In this document: piece by piece, positions 1-7,875 of the stretch | Layout: each line of letters begins with the position of its first letter | Numbering within the stretch: the stretch's first letter is position 1 | Assembly (NCBI GenBank): GCA_945890495.1 | Contig: CAMDCO010000018.1 | Span: 1 to 39,644 of the forward strand | DNA from: Bordetella parapertussis | GTDB taxonomy: Bacteria > Pseudomonadota > Gammaproteobacteria > Burkholderiales > Thiobacillaceae | Reading direction: 5' to 3' | Length of the DNA stretch: 39,644 nt | Position numbers and translations under genes: made by a program | The notes under the pieces: generated by a model | The model's input: the letters and a program-made list of their open reading frames with translations, nothing else | Database searches by the model: none | What the model was told of the DNA's origin: nothing

Positions 1-140
1 GGCCATGGCCCATGTAGGGGCAGGCCCCCGTGCCTGCCCTAACGGTGAATGGGCAACCACAGGGGGTTGCCCCTACGAAAATCAGGCAAGCACAGGGTTT
101 TCCCCCTCCCCTCCGCCATTCCTCCTCGCGGGTCCGTACG
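1..140. repeat. dispersed repeat, inverted partner of 6867-7005
   Basis: This stretch carries short stem-forming blocks (a 'GTAGGGGCAGGCC' type block and a 'GGGCAACCACAGGGG' type block). Read on the other strand it matches 6867-7005 nearly base for base over about 135 bp. Related blocks recur in tandem at 31378-31600. It has no coding potential that I can support. The left limit may lie outside the window. Confidence 0.85.
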
Positions 141-152
141 ATGAATTGCACT

Positions 153-176
153 ACCCACTCGATTTCATATAGAGCC
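153..176. repeat. right-end terminal repeat of a second MITE-like copy
   Basis: The 24 bases end in ATAGAGCC and resemble the right terminal repeat of the element at 182-519, in the same orientation. Only five A residues separate it from the left end of that element, so the two ends together form a palindrome (ATAGAGCC-A5-GGCTCTAT). The matching left end is not visible in the window. Confidence 0.55.
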
Positions 177-181
177 AAAAA

Positions 182-519
182 GGCTCTATGTGATTTGTAG
201 TGGGTCATCCGGGCAATCGTGCCGTCCGCCGAGTGCATTGCGGCGGCGGGTGGCATCGGCGTGCCTTTCGCCGAGCGAGATGCGCGTGACACGACCCTTC
301 CCCCGCCGGGGGAAGGTGCCCGCAGGGCGGATGAGGGGCACGCGTTGATCAAGCGGCTGCACCTTGTTGAGGCGGCTTTCCCTCTCCCCAACCCTCTCCC
401 GACGGGAGAGGGAGCAGACTGGGCACCTTGAAGAATCGGCCAGAGGGGGGTCTCCTGTAAAACATTGCCATCCAAAGGCGAAGACTGGCGACCTTACCCA
501 CTCTAAATCACATAGAGCC
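182..519. mobile_element. MITE-like element with ~24 bp terminal inverted repeats
   Basis: The element is 338 bp. It starts with GGCTCTATGTGATTT followed by GTAGTGGGT and ends with the inverted complement (ACCCACTCT then AAATCACATAGAGCC), with about two mismatches between arms. The interior holds a block (about 297-415) found again at 20541-20655, including the common CCCTCTCCC...GGGAGAGGG hairpin. There is no transposase gene, so movement, if any, would depend on an enzyme elsewhere. No clear target-site duplication is visible because the flanks are themselves repeat ends. Confidence 0.65.
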
Positions 520-524
520 TTATT

Positions 525-671
525 TTTGACCACCTGACGGTAAAGCGCGAAGGTAATGACATTACCCGCGATTTTCGCGCATACTCAGTGCTGTTCGATG
601 GCCAACCCGTCGCGATTGGCGAGCACAAGATCGCCGATCAACCGAATGTCACCCTGACCAGGAGATGCTGA
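525..671 (+). pseudogene. possible 3' gene remnant before hicB
   Basis: An open frame runs from about 525 to a TGA at 669-671. Its last ~45 codons read like ordinary protein sequence (for example AYSVLFDGQPVAIGEHKIAD). No start codon or ribosome site fits it, and its upstream side runs straight into the repeat element ending at 519. It overlaps the hicB-like start region. I do not recognise the family. It may be the tail of a gene cut off by the repeat insertion, or chance. Confidence 0.25.
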
Positions 672-673
672 CC

Positions 674-877
674 ATGACCGAAATTCATTTCATCGTCGAA
701 GAAGCGCCGGAAGGTGGTTTCGTCGCCCGCGCCGTAGGCGCGGACATCTTCACCGAGGCCGACGATCTGCCCGCCCTGCACGAGCAGGTGCGCGATGCCG
801 TGCATTGCCATTTCGACGCGGACAAGAAGCCGGGACTGATCCGCCTACTCGGCAAAGCGGGAGCCATGTGCGCCTGA
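674..877 (+). CDS. HicB-like antitoxin (short DUF1902-type), altered C-terminus
   Basis: The small protein begins MTEIHFIVEEAPEGGF and contains the stretch ADDLPALHEQVRDAVHCHF, typical of the ~70-residue HicB-like partners of HicA mRNA interferases. They neutralise the toxin and often bind their own promoter. I chose ATG 674 over ATG 665 because AGGAGA at 660-665 lies 8 bases before it and family members start here. The end is unusual: after 'PGLIRL' the frame reads LGKAGAMCA, which is hicA DNA read out of frame. A deletion has therefore removed the end of hicB and the beginning of hicA. The antitoxin fold could survive because only the last few residues are replaced. Confidence 0.7.
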   Translation: MTEIHFIVEEAPEGGFVARAVGADIFTEADDLPALHEQVRDAVHCHFDADKKPGLIRLLGKAGAMCA

Positions 878-1020
878 CGACGAAGGCGAACGGGGAGCAT
901 CACATTACCGTGCCGAACCATGATCCGTTGCGGCTCGGCACCCTGTCTGCGATCCTCGGGACGGTGGCCGCGCACCATGGCATCGACCGCGACCAGTTGC
1001 TGAAACGCTTGTTTGACTGA
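844..1020 (+). pseudogene. HicA-like mRNA interferase, 5' truncated
   Basis: The frame ending at the TGA at 1018 reads RQSGSHVRLTT, then EHHITVPNHDPLRLGTLSAI and a C-terminal helix, the HicA double-stranded-RNA-binding-like fold. The GSH motif with the catalytic-type histidine is kept. The first ~25-28 residues of a normal HicA (start codon and first helix) are missing. Upstream the frame continues inside hicB without an ATG; only a TTG at 805 is available and it has no good ribosome site. I infer an inactive toxin remnant left by the same deletion that altered hicB. Confidence 0.6.
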
Positions 1021-1023
1021 ACG

Positions 1024-1047
1024 GAATAATCGAATAATCGAATAATC
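1024..1047. repeat. 8-bp direct repeat, three copies
   Basis: GAATAATC is repeated three times head to tail just after the hicA remnant stop. It may be a slippage tract. No gene product is affected. Confidence 0.8.
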
Positions 1048-1077
1048 GGGATAGCTCAGACCATGTTTGTTTGTAGC

Positions 1078-1249
1078 GCCGCATGCACATCAACAGGCGC
1101 CAGCACTACCGGCAGACGATGCGATGGCTTGGCGCGCATGTCGCATTATCCAGCCAGGGCAAGCTGACCCCCAGCGTTTCGCGATAAAGGAACAGCAATG
1201 CCGACAAGGCCTGGTTCTGCGTAGAGGATGACACATGACCATTGACCGC
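1078..1249 (-). pseudogene. integron-type tyrosine integrase, N-terminal-domain fragment
   Basis: On the minus strand, from 1249 downwards, the translation reads VNGHVSSSTQNQALSALLFL, then YRETLG and LPWLDN. This is the hallmark of the N-terminal SAM-like domain of integron integrases (IntI). After LPWLDN a one-base shift restores the family sequence RAK then PSHRLPVVL, and reading ends within ~15 codons. There is no start codon, no catalytic domain and no downstream continuation, so this is a dead fragment. A separate C-terminal piece of the same kind of enzyme lies at 4758-4872 on the same strand. Confidence 0.7.
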
Positions 1250-1267
1250 CCGGTGGCACCCCTCGGT

Positions 1268-2116
1268 TCACGCCTGTTCCTGCATGCGCAATAGGCGCGC
1301 AGCCTCTTCCTTGCGCACATCTTCGATCACCTGCATCACCCCCTTCAGATCGACGGGCCGCCGGGCAGACTCGTGCCGGCCAGTGAGCACAACCTCCGGG
1401 TGCAGGCCGCCGTGTTCGTACAGCGCCCAGATTTCCTCGGCGTATTGCGTCGCCCCGAGCGCCGGCGCGAACTGACCAAAGTAGGTGCGCAGATTGTTTA
1501 CATCGCGTGCCAGCATCATCTGCGCGTGGTTGTTTCCGGCGGCATCCACCGCCTGCGGCAGGTCGATGATCACTGGGCCATCGCTGCCCACCAAGATGTT
1601 GAACTCGGACAGGTCGCCGTGAACCACGCCGGCGCAGAGCATACGCACGACCTCCTGGATCAAGCGGTGGTGATGGCTGAGCGCCTCCGCTTCGGTGAAC
1701 GACAGGTCATTGAGACGCGGCGCGGCGTTGCCGTCGGCGTCGGTCACCAGTTCCATCAGCAGCACGCCTTCGTGGAAGTTGTAGGGCGTGGGCACGCGCA
1801 CACCGGCGCCCGCCAGCCGATAGAGCGCATCGACCTCGGCGCTTTGCCAGGCCTCTTCCTGCATCTGGCGGCCAAATTTGCTGCCCTTGGCCATGGCGCG
1901 CGCCTGGCGGCTGTTTTTGGTCTTGCGGTTCTCGGTGTAGTCGACGGCTTGGCGAAAGCTGCGCTGGTTGGCTTCCTTGTAGACCTTGGCGCAGCGGATG
2001 TCGTCGCCGCAAATGACGACGAAGACGGTGGCCTCCTTGCCGCTCATGAGCTGGCGCACGACGCCGTCGATCAGACCATCTTCAATCAGGGGGGCGAGTC
2101 GTTTGGGGATTTTCAT
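1268..2116 (-). CDS. RIO-family serine protein kinase
   Basis: The 282-residue protein is a bacterial RIO-type atypical kinase. An N-terminal nucleotide-binding part contains GKEATVFVV and a conserved lysine (AKVYK). The catalytic loop VVHGDLSEFN lies near residue 163 and the metal-binding IIDLPQAVD near residue 181. The enzyme class transfers phosphate from ATP to serine; bacterial substrates are mostly unknown. I chose ATG 2116 rather than the TTG at 2119. The gene lies 11 bases after ycaO on the same strand and is almost certainly co-transcribed with it. The protein is full length for the family. It sits in a debris-rich region but shows no damage. Confidence 0.88.
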   Translation of the reverse strand: MKIPKRLAPLIEDGLIDGVVRQLMSGKEATVFVVICGDDIRCAKVYKEANQRSFRQAVDYTENRKTKNSRQARAMAKGSKFGRQMQEEAWQSAEVDALYRLAGAGVRVPTPYNFHEGVLLMELVTDADGNAAPRLNDLSFTEAEALSHHHRLIQEVVRMLCAGVVHGDLSEFNILVGSDGPVIIDLPQAVDAAGNNHAQMMLARDVNNLRTYFGQFAPALGATQYAEEIWALYEHGGLHPEVVLTGRHESARRPVDLKGVMQVIEDVRKEEAARLLRMQEQA

Positions 2117-2127
2117 CAATAAACGCC

Positions 2128-3840
2128 CTAGCCACGCACCTTGCGGTACGCCTCCAGCAGACGCTGGTGAATCGCGCTGCCTTCAAAATTGTGACCCAGA
2201 TGGCTTAGCCCGAAGAAACGCTCATCCTGATTGAACAGCGCAAACGCCTGCTCCAGCGTCTCGCTGCCATACATCAACGCCAGCGCGGGTTCGAACAGGC
2301 TAAGCTCATCGAGCTGGGCAAGGTCGGCAATGCAACGATAGACCTTGAGGCGCGCTTCGCTGCGTTGGCCGTACTGGGCGATCCAGGCGCAGCCTTCGAG
2401 GATGGCGTCGTCATCGCCAAGCGCGAGCGCGAGCAGCAGCTTGATCTCGCCCACGCGGATGTCGGTCCACGGTGAATCGGCGTCGGGGGCGAGGCCTATC
2501 AATACCGTGACCAGGCGATCGTCGGCAAGGCCCAATTCGGTCATCAGATCCAGCAGGTCGGCACATTCGTCGTCGGAAAGTTCAGGCAGGCGCGAAAGGG
2601 CCGGGCGGATCAGGTTGCCCACACTGTTGTTTTCAAATTCGAGGTCGTCCACCGGGTAGATCTCGGAGACGCCCGGCACCAGGATGCGGCAGGCGTAAAC
2701 GCCAAGGTGGGTGAAATCGGCGATGTAGAGCTCGTGCCCTTCGGCGTGCAGCGCGTTGACCGACCAGGCATAGTCTTCTTCGGTGGTCGTGCCAAAATTC
2801 CAATCAACGAACGCGAAGTCGGGGGTGTCGCGCAGGAACTGCCAGGAGATCACGCCGCTGGAATCGACAAAGTGAATTTCCAGATTCTGCGGGTCGGCGA
2901 TCTCGGCCGAGTCGAATCCGGGGGCAGGAAAACCCGCCAGCGCGTCGAGTGCGCGGCCCTGCAATAACTCGGTCAGCGCGCGTTCCAGGGCGACTTCAAA
3001 GCGCGGATGTGCGCCAAAGCTGGCGAAGCAGCCCTGGTCGTGCGGATGCAATAGCGTGACATTCATCACCGGATAGCGACCGCCCAGCGAAGCATCCTTC
3101 ACCAAGATACCAAAGCCCGCCTTGCGCAAGTCGCGAATACCCGCGGCAATATGCGGGTAGCGCTCGATCACCGCTTCGGGCACATCGGGCAAGCACAGGC
3201 CCTCCTCGATGATGCGGAACTTGATGTGGCGCTCGAAGATCTCGGCCAGTGCTTGGGTGCGAGCCTCTTTCAGCGTATTGCCAGCCGACATGCCGTTGCT
3301 GACATAGAGATTGCCAATCAGGTTGACCGGAAAATACACCGTCTTGCCGTCGGAGAGTCGCTGGTAGGGGATGGCGCAGATGCCGCGTTCCGCGTTGCCA
3401 GAATTGAGGTCAATCAGTTGGTCGGCGCGCACGCTCGCGTCGGGGTTGTAAACGGCGTGCAACTCGGGCGTGAGCAGCCCTTCCGGCCAAGCCGCACCTT
3501 CCGGGATAAACCAGCGTTCATCGGGATGGTGGACATAGCCCCGCTTAGCGATCGTCTCGCCCAGATAGAAGTGGGTCCAGAAATAGTTGGTCGACAGACG
3601 CTCAAAGTATTCACCTAATGCGCTCGCCCGTGCGGCCAGTTCCGTCGCGCCCTTGCCGTTGCTAAACAAGAGCGGGCAATCACGGTCGCGGATATGCACC
3701 GACCAGACGCCCTCCACCGGGTTGAGCCAGGAGCGCTCCTCGATGTGAAAGCCAATGGCTTCGAGCTTGGATTGCAGGGTCGCGATCGACGCTTCGAGCG
3801 AGGCGTCCTTGCCGGGAATGAAGTGTTCGGTGTGGTGCAT
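2128..3840 (-). CDS. ycaO: YcaO-type ATP-dependent protein, S12 methylthiolation accessory factor family
   Basis: The 570-residue protein matches the E. coli YcaO type in length and layout. An N-terminal YcaO ATP-binding domain contains the conserved glutamate/glutamine helix (EARTQALAEIFERH) that holds ATP and magnesium, and a helical C-terminal part contains DDECADLLDLM and SLFEPALALMYG. In E. coli YcaO assists RimO in beta-methylthiolation of ribosomal protein S12. I chose ATG 3840 (MHHTEHFIPGKD) because it fits the family; the frame extends upstream to 3873 but the extra residues look spurious. The C-terminus ends KVRG and lacks the proline-rich tail of azoline-forming cyclodehydratases, and no precursor peptide gene is nearby, so a RiPP role is unlikely. 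It is the first gene of an operon with the RIO kinase. Confidence 0.88.
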   Translation of the reverse strand: MHHTEHFIPGKDASLEASIATLQSKLEAIGFHIEERSWLNPVEGVWSVHIRDRDCPLLFSNGKGATELAARASALGEYFERLSTNYFWTHFYLGETIAKRGYVHHPDERWFIPEGAAWPEGLLTPELHAVYNPDASVRADQLIDLNSGNAERGICAIPYQRLSDGKTVYFPVNLIGNLYVSNGMSAGNTLKEARTQALAEIFERHIKFRIIEEGLCLPDVPEAVIERYPHIAAGIRDLRKAGFGILVKDASLGGRYPVMNVTLLHPHDQGCFASFGAHPRFEVALERALTELLQGRALDALAGFPAPGFDSAEIADPQNLEIHFVDSSGVISWQFLRDTPDFAFVDWNFGTTTEEDYAWSVNALHAEGHELYIADFTHLGVYACRILVPGVSEIYPVDDLEFENNSVGNLIRPALSRLPELSDDECADLLDLMTELGLADDRLVTVLIGLAPDADSPWTDIRVGEIKLLLALALGDDDAILEGCAWIAQYGQRSEARLKVYRCIADLAQLDELSLFEPALALMYGSETLEQAFALFNQDERFFGLSHLGHNFEGSAIHQRLLEAYRKVRG

Positions 3841-3926
3841 TGGATAGCAACTTAAGGGAGGGGCGGACAGCATACCCTATGCGTCAAGCCGAGTTCCGGG
3901 AAGAATCTTTTCCAACAGGGTATGAG

Positions 3927-4297
3927 CTCGCGGCGGAATTCACCCAGTAGCGCCCGCGTCACTCCAACGACAATGGCCTAGCAGAAACCAAGAACGGCAC
4001 GATCATCCGCAAGCATCTGGGCTACAGCCACATCCCGCAGCATTTTGCCGCCGAGATCAATGCATTCTGCGCCGAGCCTCTAAACCCCTATGTCAACTTC
4101 CATCGGCCCTGCCTATTTGCCGAGGCGTATTTCGACAAAAAAGCAAGACCAAGAAGCACTATCCGCTCGATGGGGTCATGACGCCGCTGGAGAAGCTGGC
4201 CTCTGTACCCAAGGCGGAAGATTTCCTGAAGCCCGGCGTGACGCTCGACGCCTTGCGGGAGAAGGCCAGCACCCTGAGCGACAACGAGGCGGCGGCG
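3927..4297 (+). pseudogene. transposase/integrase-core C-terminal remnant, frameshifted
   Basis: The plus strand gives SNDNGLAETKNGTIIRKHLG, then SHIPQHFAAEINAF and NPYVNFHRPC, the end of a DDE integrase-core transposase (the ISNCY/IS481-like group with 'NGLxExKNG' and 'NPYLNFHRPC'). An in-frame TAG occurs at 3948-3950. A one-base slip near 4141 is needed to continue into HYPLDGVMTPLEKL and the terminal SDNEAA. No upstream catalytic part is present. At about 4297 the homology stops and rhuM-like sequence on the other strand begins. The piece is certainly non-functional. Confidence 0.75.
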
Positions 4298-4714
4298 CGC
4301 CAGCAATTCGATAGCCTGCTGGGCCTCGCTGATGCCGCGTTCGGCAAGGCGTGACTGATTCAACGTGTAACCTTGCACCAGATGCTCACGCAGGGTGCGG
4401 GTCGCCCATTGGCGAAAACGGGTAGCCTGGGCGGAATTAACTCGATAGCCAACCGAAATAATTGTATCGAGGTTAAAGTAATCCACCTGATAAGTTTTTC
4501 CATCAGCAGCAGTTGTTGCAATAAGTGCAACAACTGAATCTCGCACCAATTCACCATCTTGAAAGATGTTCCGCAAATGGCGTGAAATCACCGACTTGTC
4601 GCGGCCAAAAAGATCGGTCATCTGCCCGAGACTTAGCCACACCGTCTCCGCCTCCAGCCGCACGTCCACGCGCGTCTGTCCGCCCTCGGTTTCATAGATC
4701 AGTACTTCACTCAT
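4296..4714 (-). pseudogene. RhuM-family protein, 3' truncated
   Basis: The gene starts at ATG 4714 with AGAGGA six bases upstream (MSEVLIYETEGGQTRVDV). It shows the RhuM-family core: VWLSLGQMTDLFGRDKSVIS, TTAADGKTYQVDYFNLD and VISVGYRVNS, then TRFRQWATRTLREHL and a linker helix ending AIELLAR. These proteins are ~330 residues or longer; here the family sequence stops after ~139 residues. The open frame continues to 4088 only by reading the antisense strand of the transposase remnant. The missing half carries the second domain, so the product is probably non-functional. RhuM was named as a Salmonella pathogenicity island protein; its molecular role is unclear. Confidence 0.7.
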
Positions 4715-4757
4715 CGCATTTCCTCTTACCCCAAGACAATGTGCAACTATGCACATG

Positions 4758-4872
4758 TTACCGATCCAGCGGGCTCACAACGCCCCTGCCGCCTTTGTTG
4801 AGGACATGAGTGTAAATCATCATGGTGGAGACATCGGAATGGCCGAGTAGTTCTTGCACTGTTCTGATGGTG
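4758..4872 (-). pseudogene. integron-type tyrosine integrase, C-terminal fragment
   Basis: The minus strand reads [20 protein letters not shown], then [10 protein letters not shown] and a terminal SPLDR before TAA at 4760-4758. It includes the LLGHSD histidine-box region and the tyrosine nucleophile in MIYTH of tyrosine recombinases; the HVLNKGGRG ending is characteristic of integron integrases. Homology starts abruptly at 4872, where a plus-strand transglutaminase-like fragment begins. No start codon or upstream half is present here. Confidence 0.78.
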
Positions 4873-5205
4873 GCCCTACTAACCGCCGTCGGTATCGACA
4901 GCACTCCCGCCCTCATCAGTACCGACGATATCTATCAGCCACCCAGTGTGCCGGTGCTGTACTTCGATCATGTCATCACCTACATCCCCAGCCTGAACTT
5001 GTTTCTGGATGCCACGGCCAAGCAAACGCCATTTGCCGTACTAGACCAACAAAATCAAGGCAAACCAACCCTGCTATTGGCCAGCGCCGAGATCAAATAC
5101 ACCCCGTTCGACAAGGCCCACCAAGCCCGACGAGAAACACTCACCCTCATGTCGGTCACGAAAAACGGCGAAATCATCGGCTCCTCAATCTATCGCCCCG
5201 CAGGG
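4866..5205 (+). pseudogene. transglutaminase-like/DUF3857-type gene fragment
   Basis: The plus-strand frame reads [17 protein letters not shown], then a conserved FDHVITYIPSLNLFLDATA and a following beta-rich segment to about GEIIGSS. This matches the part just after the catalytic cysteine of periplasmic transglutaminase-like proteins with a DUF3857 domain (the region that follows 'DCKDH' and supplies the catalytic His and Asp). Both ends are missing: the left joins the integrase fragment at ~4866-4872 and the right dissolves into a palindromic repeat. The open frame from 4822 to 5397 is an accident of the join. Confidence 0.6.
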
Positions 5206-5270
5206 GGGAGAAAAGTGAGTGATCCCAGATTCCCTCTCGAAGAACCGGGAAGAACCGGGGTCGAAGAACC

Positions 5271-5307
5271 GGGCTCAGACCACGATAAACAACCGTGGTC
5301 TGAGCCC
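5271..5307. repeat. perfect 14-bp inverted repeat
   Basis: GGGCTCAGACCACG and its exact complement are separated by nine bases. One arm with its flank (AATTGGGCTCAGAC on the other strand) recurs at 14573-14586 inside the 3' end of the histidine phosphatase gene, so it belongs to a dispersed family. From here to 5612 I see only an unrecognised open fragment (about 5319-5429) and an AT-richer leader for the next gene. Confidence 0.75.
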
Positions 5308-5612
5308 AATTGTCATTTCAGTGCGTTCGCGTCGTCCGCCCACAGGACATTGACCCACTCAGCAAGCTCGACCTGCCATTCAAACCAGGCCTCCTGACGG
5401 CTGAAATCCTAGAGGCGTACACGCTATAACCGAAGCCATTTCCAAAGTATGAATGGCACTAAGAATTGAGGCAGATCAAAAACGCCTCACGAGGTCTTCA
5501 TGATGCAGCTACACTCGCGCCATAACGCTGTTGCACTTCAGACTTAAATCCGCCTTGGGTATCCGCAGCAGAGCCCATTCAAATCTGCTGTTTGCCGATT
5601 GGAGGAGTAAAA

Positions 5613-6839
5613 ATGAAAAAACATACTACAGTGTCATGGCTTTTCGCCGCAGCCGCAACATGGAGCGGCCAAGCGTTGGCCGCGCATCATGTCGTTTGGC
5701 CAGATGTCGTCGTCCACCTGCACGGTAGCGGCCACGCCTACCTTGTCGACACCAAGACGGATGCCGTCGTCGCCGACCTGGCGACCTGCAAGGGCGGCAC
5801 ATTGGGCAGCACCACGCCCGATGCGAAGAAGCTTTATGTGAGTTGCGCCGCCGATGGCCAGAAAGAAGTGGTGGTGCTTGATCTGGCGAACAAGTCCGTC
5901 GCCAAGCGCATCGAAACCGGCAACCGTCCCAAACATGGCCTCGTCAGTCCAGACGGCAAATGGGTGGGCATTAACCACTGGGGGTTGGATGGCGGCAAGC
6001 ACCGCGTGACCTTCCTCGACGCGAAGACTGACGAGATCGCCAAGGTCATTGACCTGCCCGTGATGAACACCGAGGTCAAAGGTGTCACCTCCATGCACAA
6101 CGCTTGGAGCGTTGATTCCAGACTGTTGTTCGATGTGGACAGAGCGGACAACCGGTTGGTTGTGACCGACACCAAGGACTGGAGCGTCAAGACTTATCCG
6201 GTTCCAAGTGCACCCCACTACCCCGTTCCCAGTCCGGATGGCAAGGAACTCTGGCTGGTGCACGAGGGCAACGACAAGGCCCTGCCGGGCATTCTTGTCT
6301 ATGACCTCACGAAGCCCGACATGCCCGTCATCGCCAAGATGGACATGCCCCTGATCGGCGAAGAGGTCGTCGAAGCGCACCACGGAAACTTCACCCAGGA
6401 CGGCAAGCTCTTCTTGGCCTTGAACCGCGGCCCCGGCAAAGACAGCCGCGGACGGGAGATCGCCTTCTTCGACGCCAAGGCCAAACAACTGGTGCATCGC
6501 CTCACCAGCGCCAGCAACGGCGTGGGCCACACCTACAACACGCCGGACGGCAAGCGCGCAGTGGTCACCAACTACGGCAACAATGTCATCACAGTGATCG
6601 ACATCGCCAGTCTCAAGACCGTGAAAGACCTAAAAATTGGTACCGGTCGCATGGGGCATATCGCCTTCACGAAGGACGGGCAATGGGGCTATGTGTCCAA
6701 CGAAAAGGATGGCAACTTGTTCAAGATTGACATGAAGAAACTGGAGACCGTCAAGAAAATCGAAACCGGGAACAAACCCGGCGGTGGCCAGGTTCTGAAT
6801 GTCTGGACCAATGTGTTCGAGGAGTTACCGCGCAAGTAA
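5613..6839 (+). CDS. secreted YVTN/cytochrome-D1-like beta-propeller protein
   Basis: The 408-residue protein has a signal peptide (MKKHTT, a hydrophobic core, then GQALA before AHHV; cleavage near residue 23-24). It then has repeating propeller blades marked by 'SPDGK', 'TPDAKKLYVS', 'TPDGKRAVVTNYGNN' and 'TKDGQWGYVSN'. This is the YVTN-type seven-blade fold found in periplasmic proteins that bind ligands or assist heme and metal enzymes. ATG 5613 follows a strong GGAGGAG (5601-5607). The many histidines (AHH near the mature N-terminus, EAHHGNF) could bind metal, but no CxxCH heme site is present. It is transcribed alone. The substrate or partner cannot be deduced. Confidence 0.78.
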   Translation: MKKHTTVSWLFAAAATWSGQALAAHHVVWPDVVVHLHGSGHAYLVDTKTDAVVADLATCKGGTLGSTTPDAKKLYVSCAADGQKEVVVLDLANKSVAKRIETGNRPKHGLVSPDGKWVGINHWGLDGGKHRVTFLDAKTDEIAKVIDLPVMNTEVKGVTSMHNAWSVDSRLLFDVDRADNRLVVTDTKDWSVKTYPVPSAPHYPVPSPDGKELWLVHEGNDKALPGILVYDLTKPDMPVIAKMDMPLIGEEVVEAHHGNFTQDGKLFLALNRGPGKDSRGREIAFFDAKAKQLVHRLTSASNGVGHTYNTPDGKRAVVTNYGNNVITVIDIASLKTVKDLKIGTGRMGHIAFTKDGQWGYVSNEKDGNLFKIDMKKLETVKKIETGNKPGGGQVLNVWTNVFEELPRK

Positions 6840-6866
6840 CGCACCCAACCCTGCGCTCCACACGGA

Positions 6867-7005
6867 CTCGCAAGGAGGAATTGTGGATCGGAGGGGGAAA
6901 CCCCCTGTGGTTGCCTGATTTTCGTAGGGGCAACCCCCTGTGGTTGCCCATGCACCGTTAGGGCAGGCACAGGGGCCTGCCCCTACATGGGCCATGGCGA
7001 TCGTG
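6867..7005. repeat. dispersed repeat, inverted copy of 1-140
   Basis: About 135 bp here is the reverse complement of the first 140 bases of the window, including the GTAGGGGCAACCCCC and GGGCAGGCACAGGGG blocks. It lies directly downstream of the beta-propeller gene. The gap 6840-7155 holds nothing coding. At 7057-7078 it ends with a degenerate copy of the ATAGAGCC terminal repeat seen at 153-176 and 496-519. Confidence 0.85.
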
Positions 7006-7155
7006 GTTGCCAAAATGTGTAATGTGGCCAGATCCACTACCAATCACCAAGAACCCCCATCACACATCGCATAGAGCCAAAAAAGACACACCCTCGCGGG
7101 ACAAGAATGGCAAAATTCAAGCCGGTTGCCTCTCTTTGAACCTCACTCACGGCCC

Positions 7156-7875
7156 ATGCAAAGAATTTTCCTCCTGAGCCATATGCGCGCCTTCACCAGC
7201 CTGGCGGGGCATATTCTCGGCTCGCACCCACAGATCAATGGCTATTACGAGATGCACATCAGCTATACGGACGCCGCTGCGCTGGACCAGCAGAGCGCCC
7301 TATTTCAAGAAAACGATGCCCTCAAGCCAGGCAGCCGTTATCTGTTCGACAAGCTGCTCCACAATGATTACGCACTAAAGCCGGAGCGGCTCGGCCTGAC
7401 AAATCCGAAGATACTGGTCTCGCTGCTTGAGCCTGAACAGACGCTCAAGAGCATCGTCGACCTGTTCGCGCAAAAAGCAGTCGCAGACCCCTACGCCTCG
7501 CCCGCCGGGGCGGCGGACTACTACATCAAACGGGTCCAGGCGCTCGCCGACTTCTGCCGCACGGCCGGCCAGCCCTATGACTATTTCGATGCCGAGCTCT
7601 TTCAGCGCGCGCCGGAGGCACTGCTACCCAAATTGACGGACTGGTTGGAACTGGACTCGCCCCTGAGCGAACACTATCAATGCTTCAGCCAGACTGGAAA
7701 GGCGCGCAAAGGCGACTCCTCCGTGTACATTCACAGCGGCAAGATCGACAGGACGCCGATCACCTATCCGCACATCGCGCTGCCGGAGTCGGTGCTTGCC
7801 GAGGCGCAGGCCGTGTATAGGCAATGCCGGCGCGACATCCTCGCGCACGCGGCGGACGCGCTTACGCTGGCTTAA
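7156..7875 (+). CDS. sulfotransferase-like P-loop protein
   Basis: The 239-residue product starts MQRIFLLSHMRAFTSLAGHI, which resembles the PAPS 5'-phosphosulfate loop at the N-terminus of sulfotransferases (normally 'RSGTTLL'), followed by GSHPQINGYYEMH. The C-terminal part carries a conserved-looking stretch (GKARKGDSSVYIHSGKI). Sulfotransferases move sulfate from PAPS to sugars, lipids or proteins. The classical glycine-serine of the loop is altered, so activity is uncertain. ATG 7156 is preferred; a TTG at 7126 is in frame and neither has a clear ribosome site. It faces a glycosyltransferase-like gene, which fits a role in glycan decoration, by inference only. Confidence 0.6.
   Translation: MQRIFLLSHMRAFTSLAGHILGSHPQINGYYEMHISYTDAAALDQQSALFQENDALKPGSRYLFDKLLHNDYALKPERLGLTNPKILVSLLEPEQTLKSIVDLFAQKAVADPYASPAGAADYYIKRVQALADFCRTAGQPYDYFDAELFQRAPEALLPKLTDWLELDSPLSEHYQCFSQTGKARKGDSSVYIHSGKIDRTPITYPHIALPESVLAEAQAVYRQCRRDILAHAADALTLA

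Noticed and set aside
2128-3840. YcaO gene as part of a RiPP (azoline peptide) cluster
   Set aside because: It has the length and layout of the E. coli YcaO type, no proline-rich C-terminus, and no precursor peptide, dehydrogenase or transporter gene nearby.
4822-5397. Apparent 191-codon gene on the plus strand
   Set aside because: Its first part is antisense of the integrase fragment, its middle is a transglutaminase-like fragment and its end is repeat DNA. It is a chimera of debris, not a gene.
5634-6530. 298-codon minus-strand frame opposite the beta-propeller gene
   Set aside because: The plus strand has a signal peptide, a strong GGAGGAG and propeller repeats. The minus frame has no recognisable motif.
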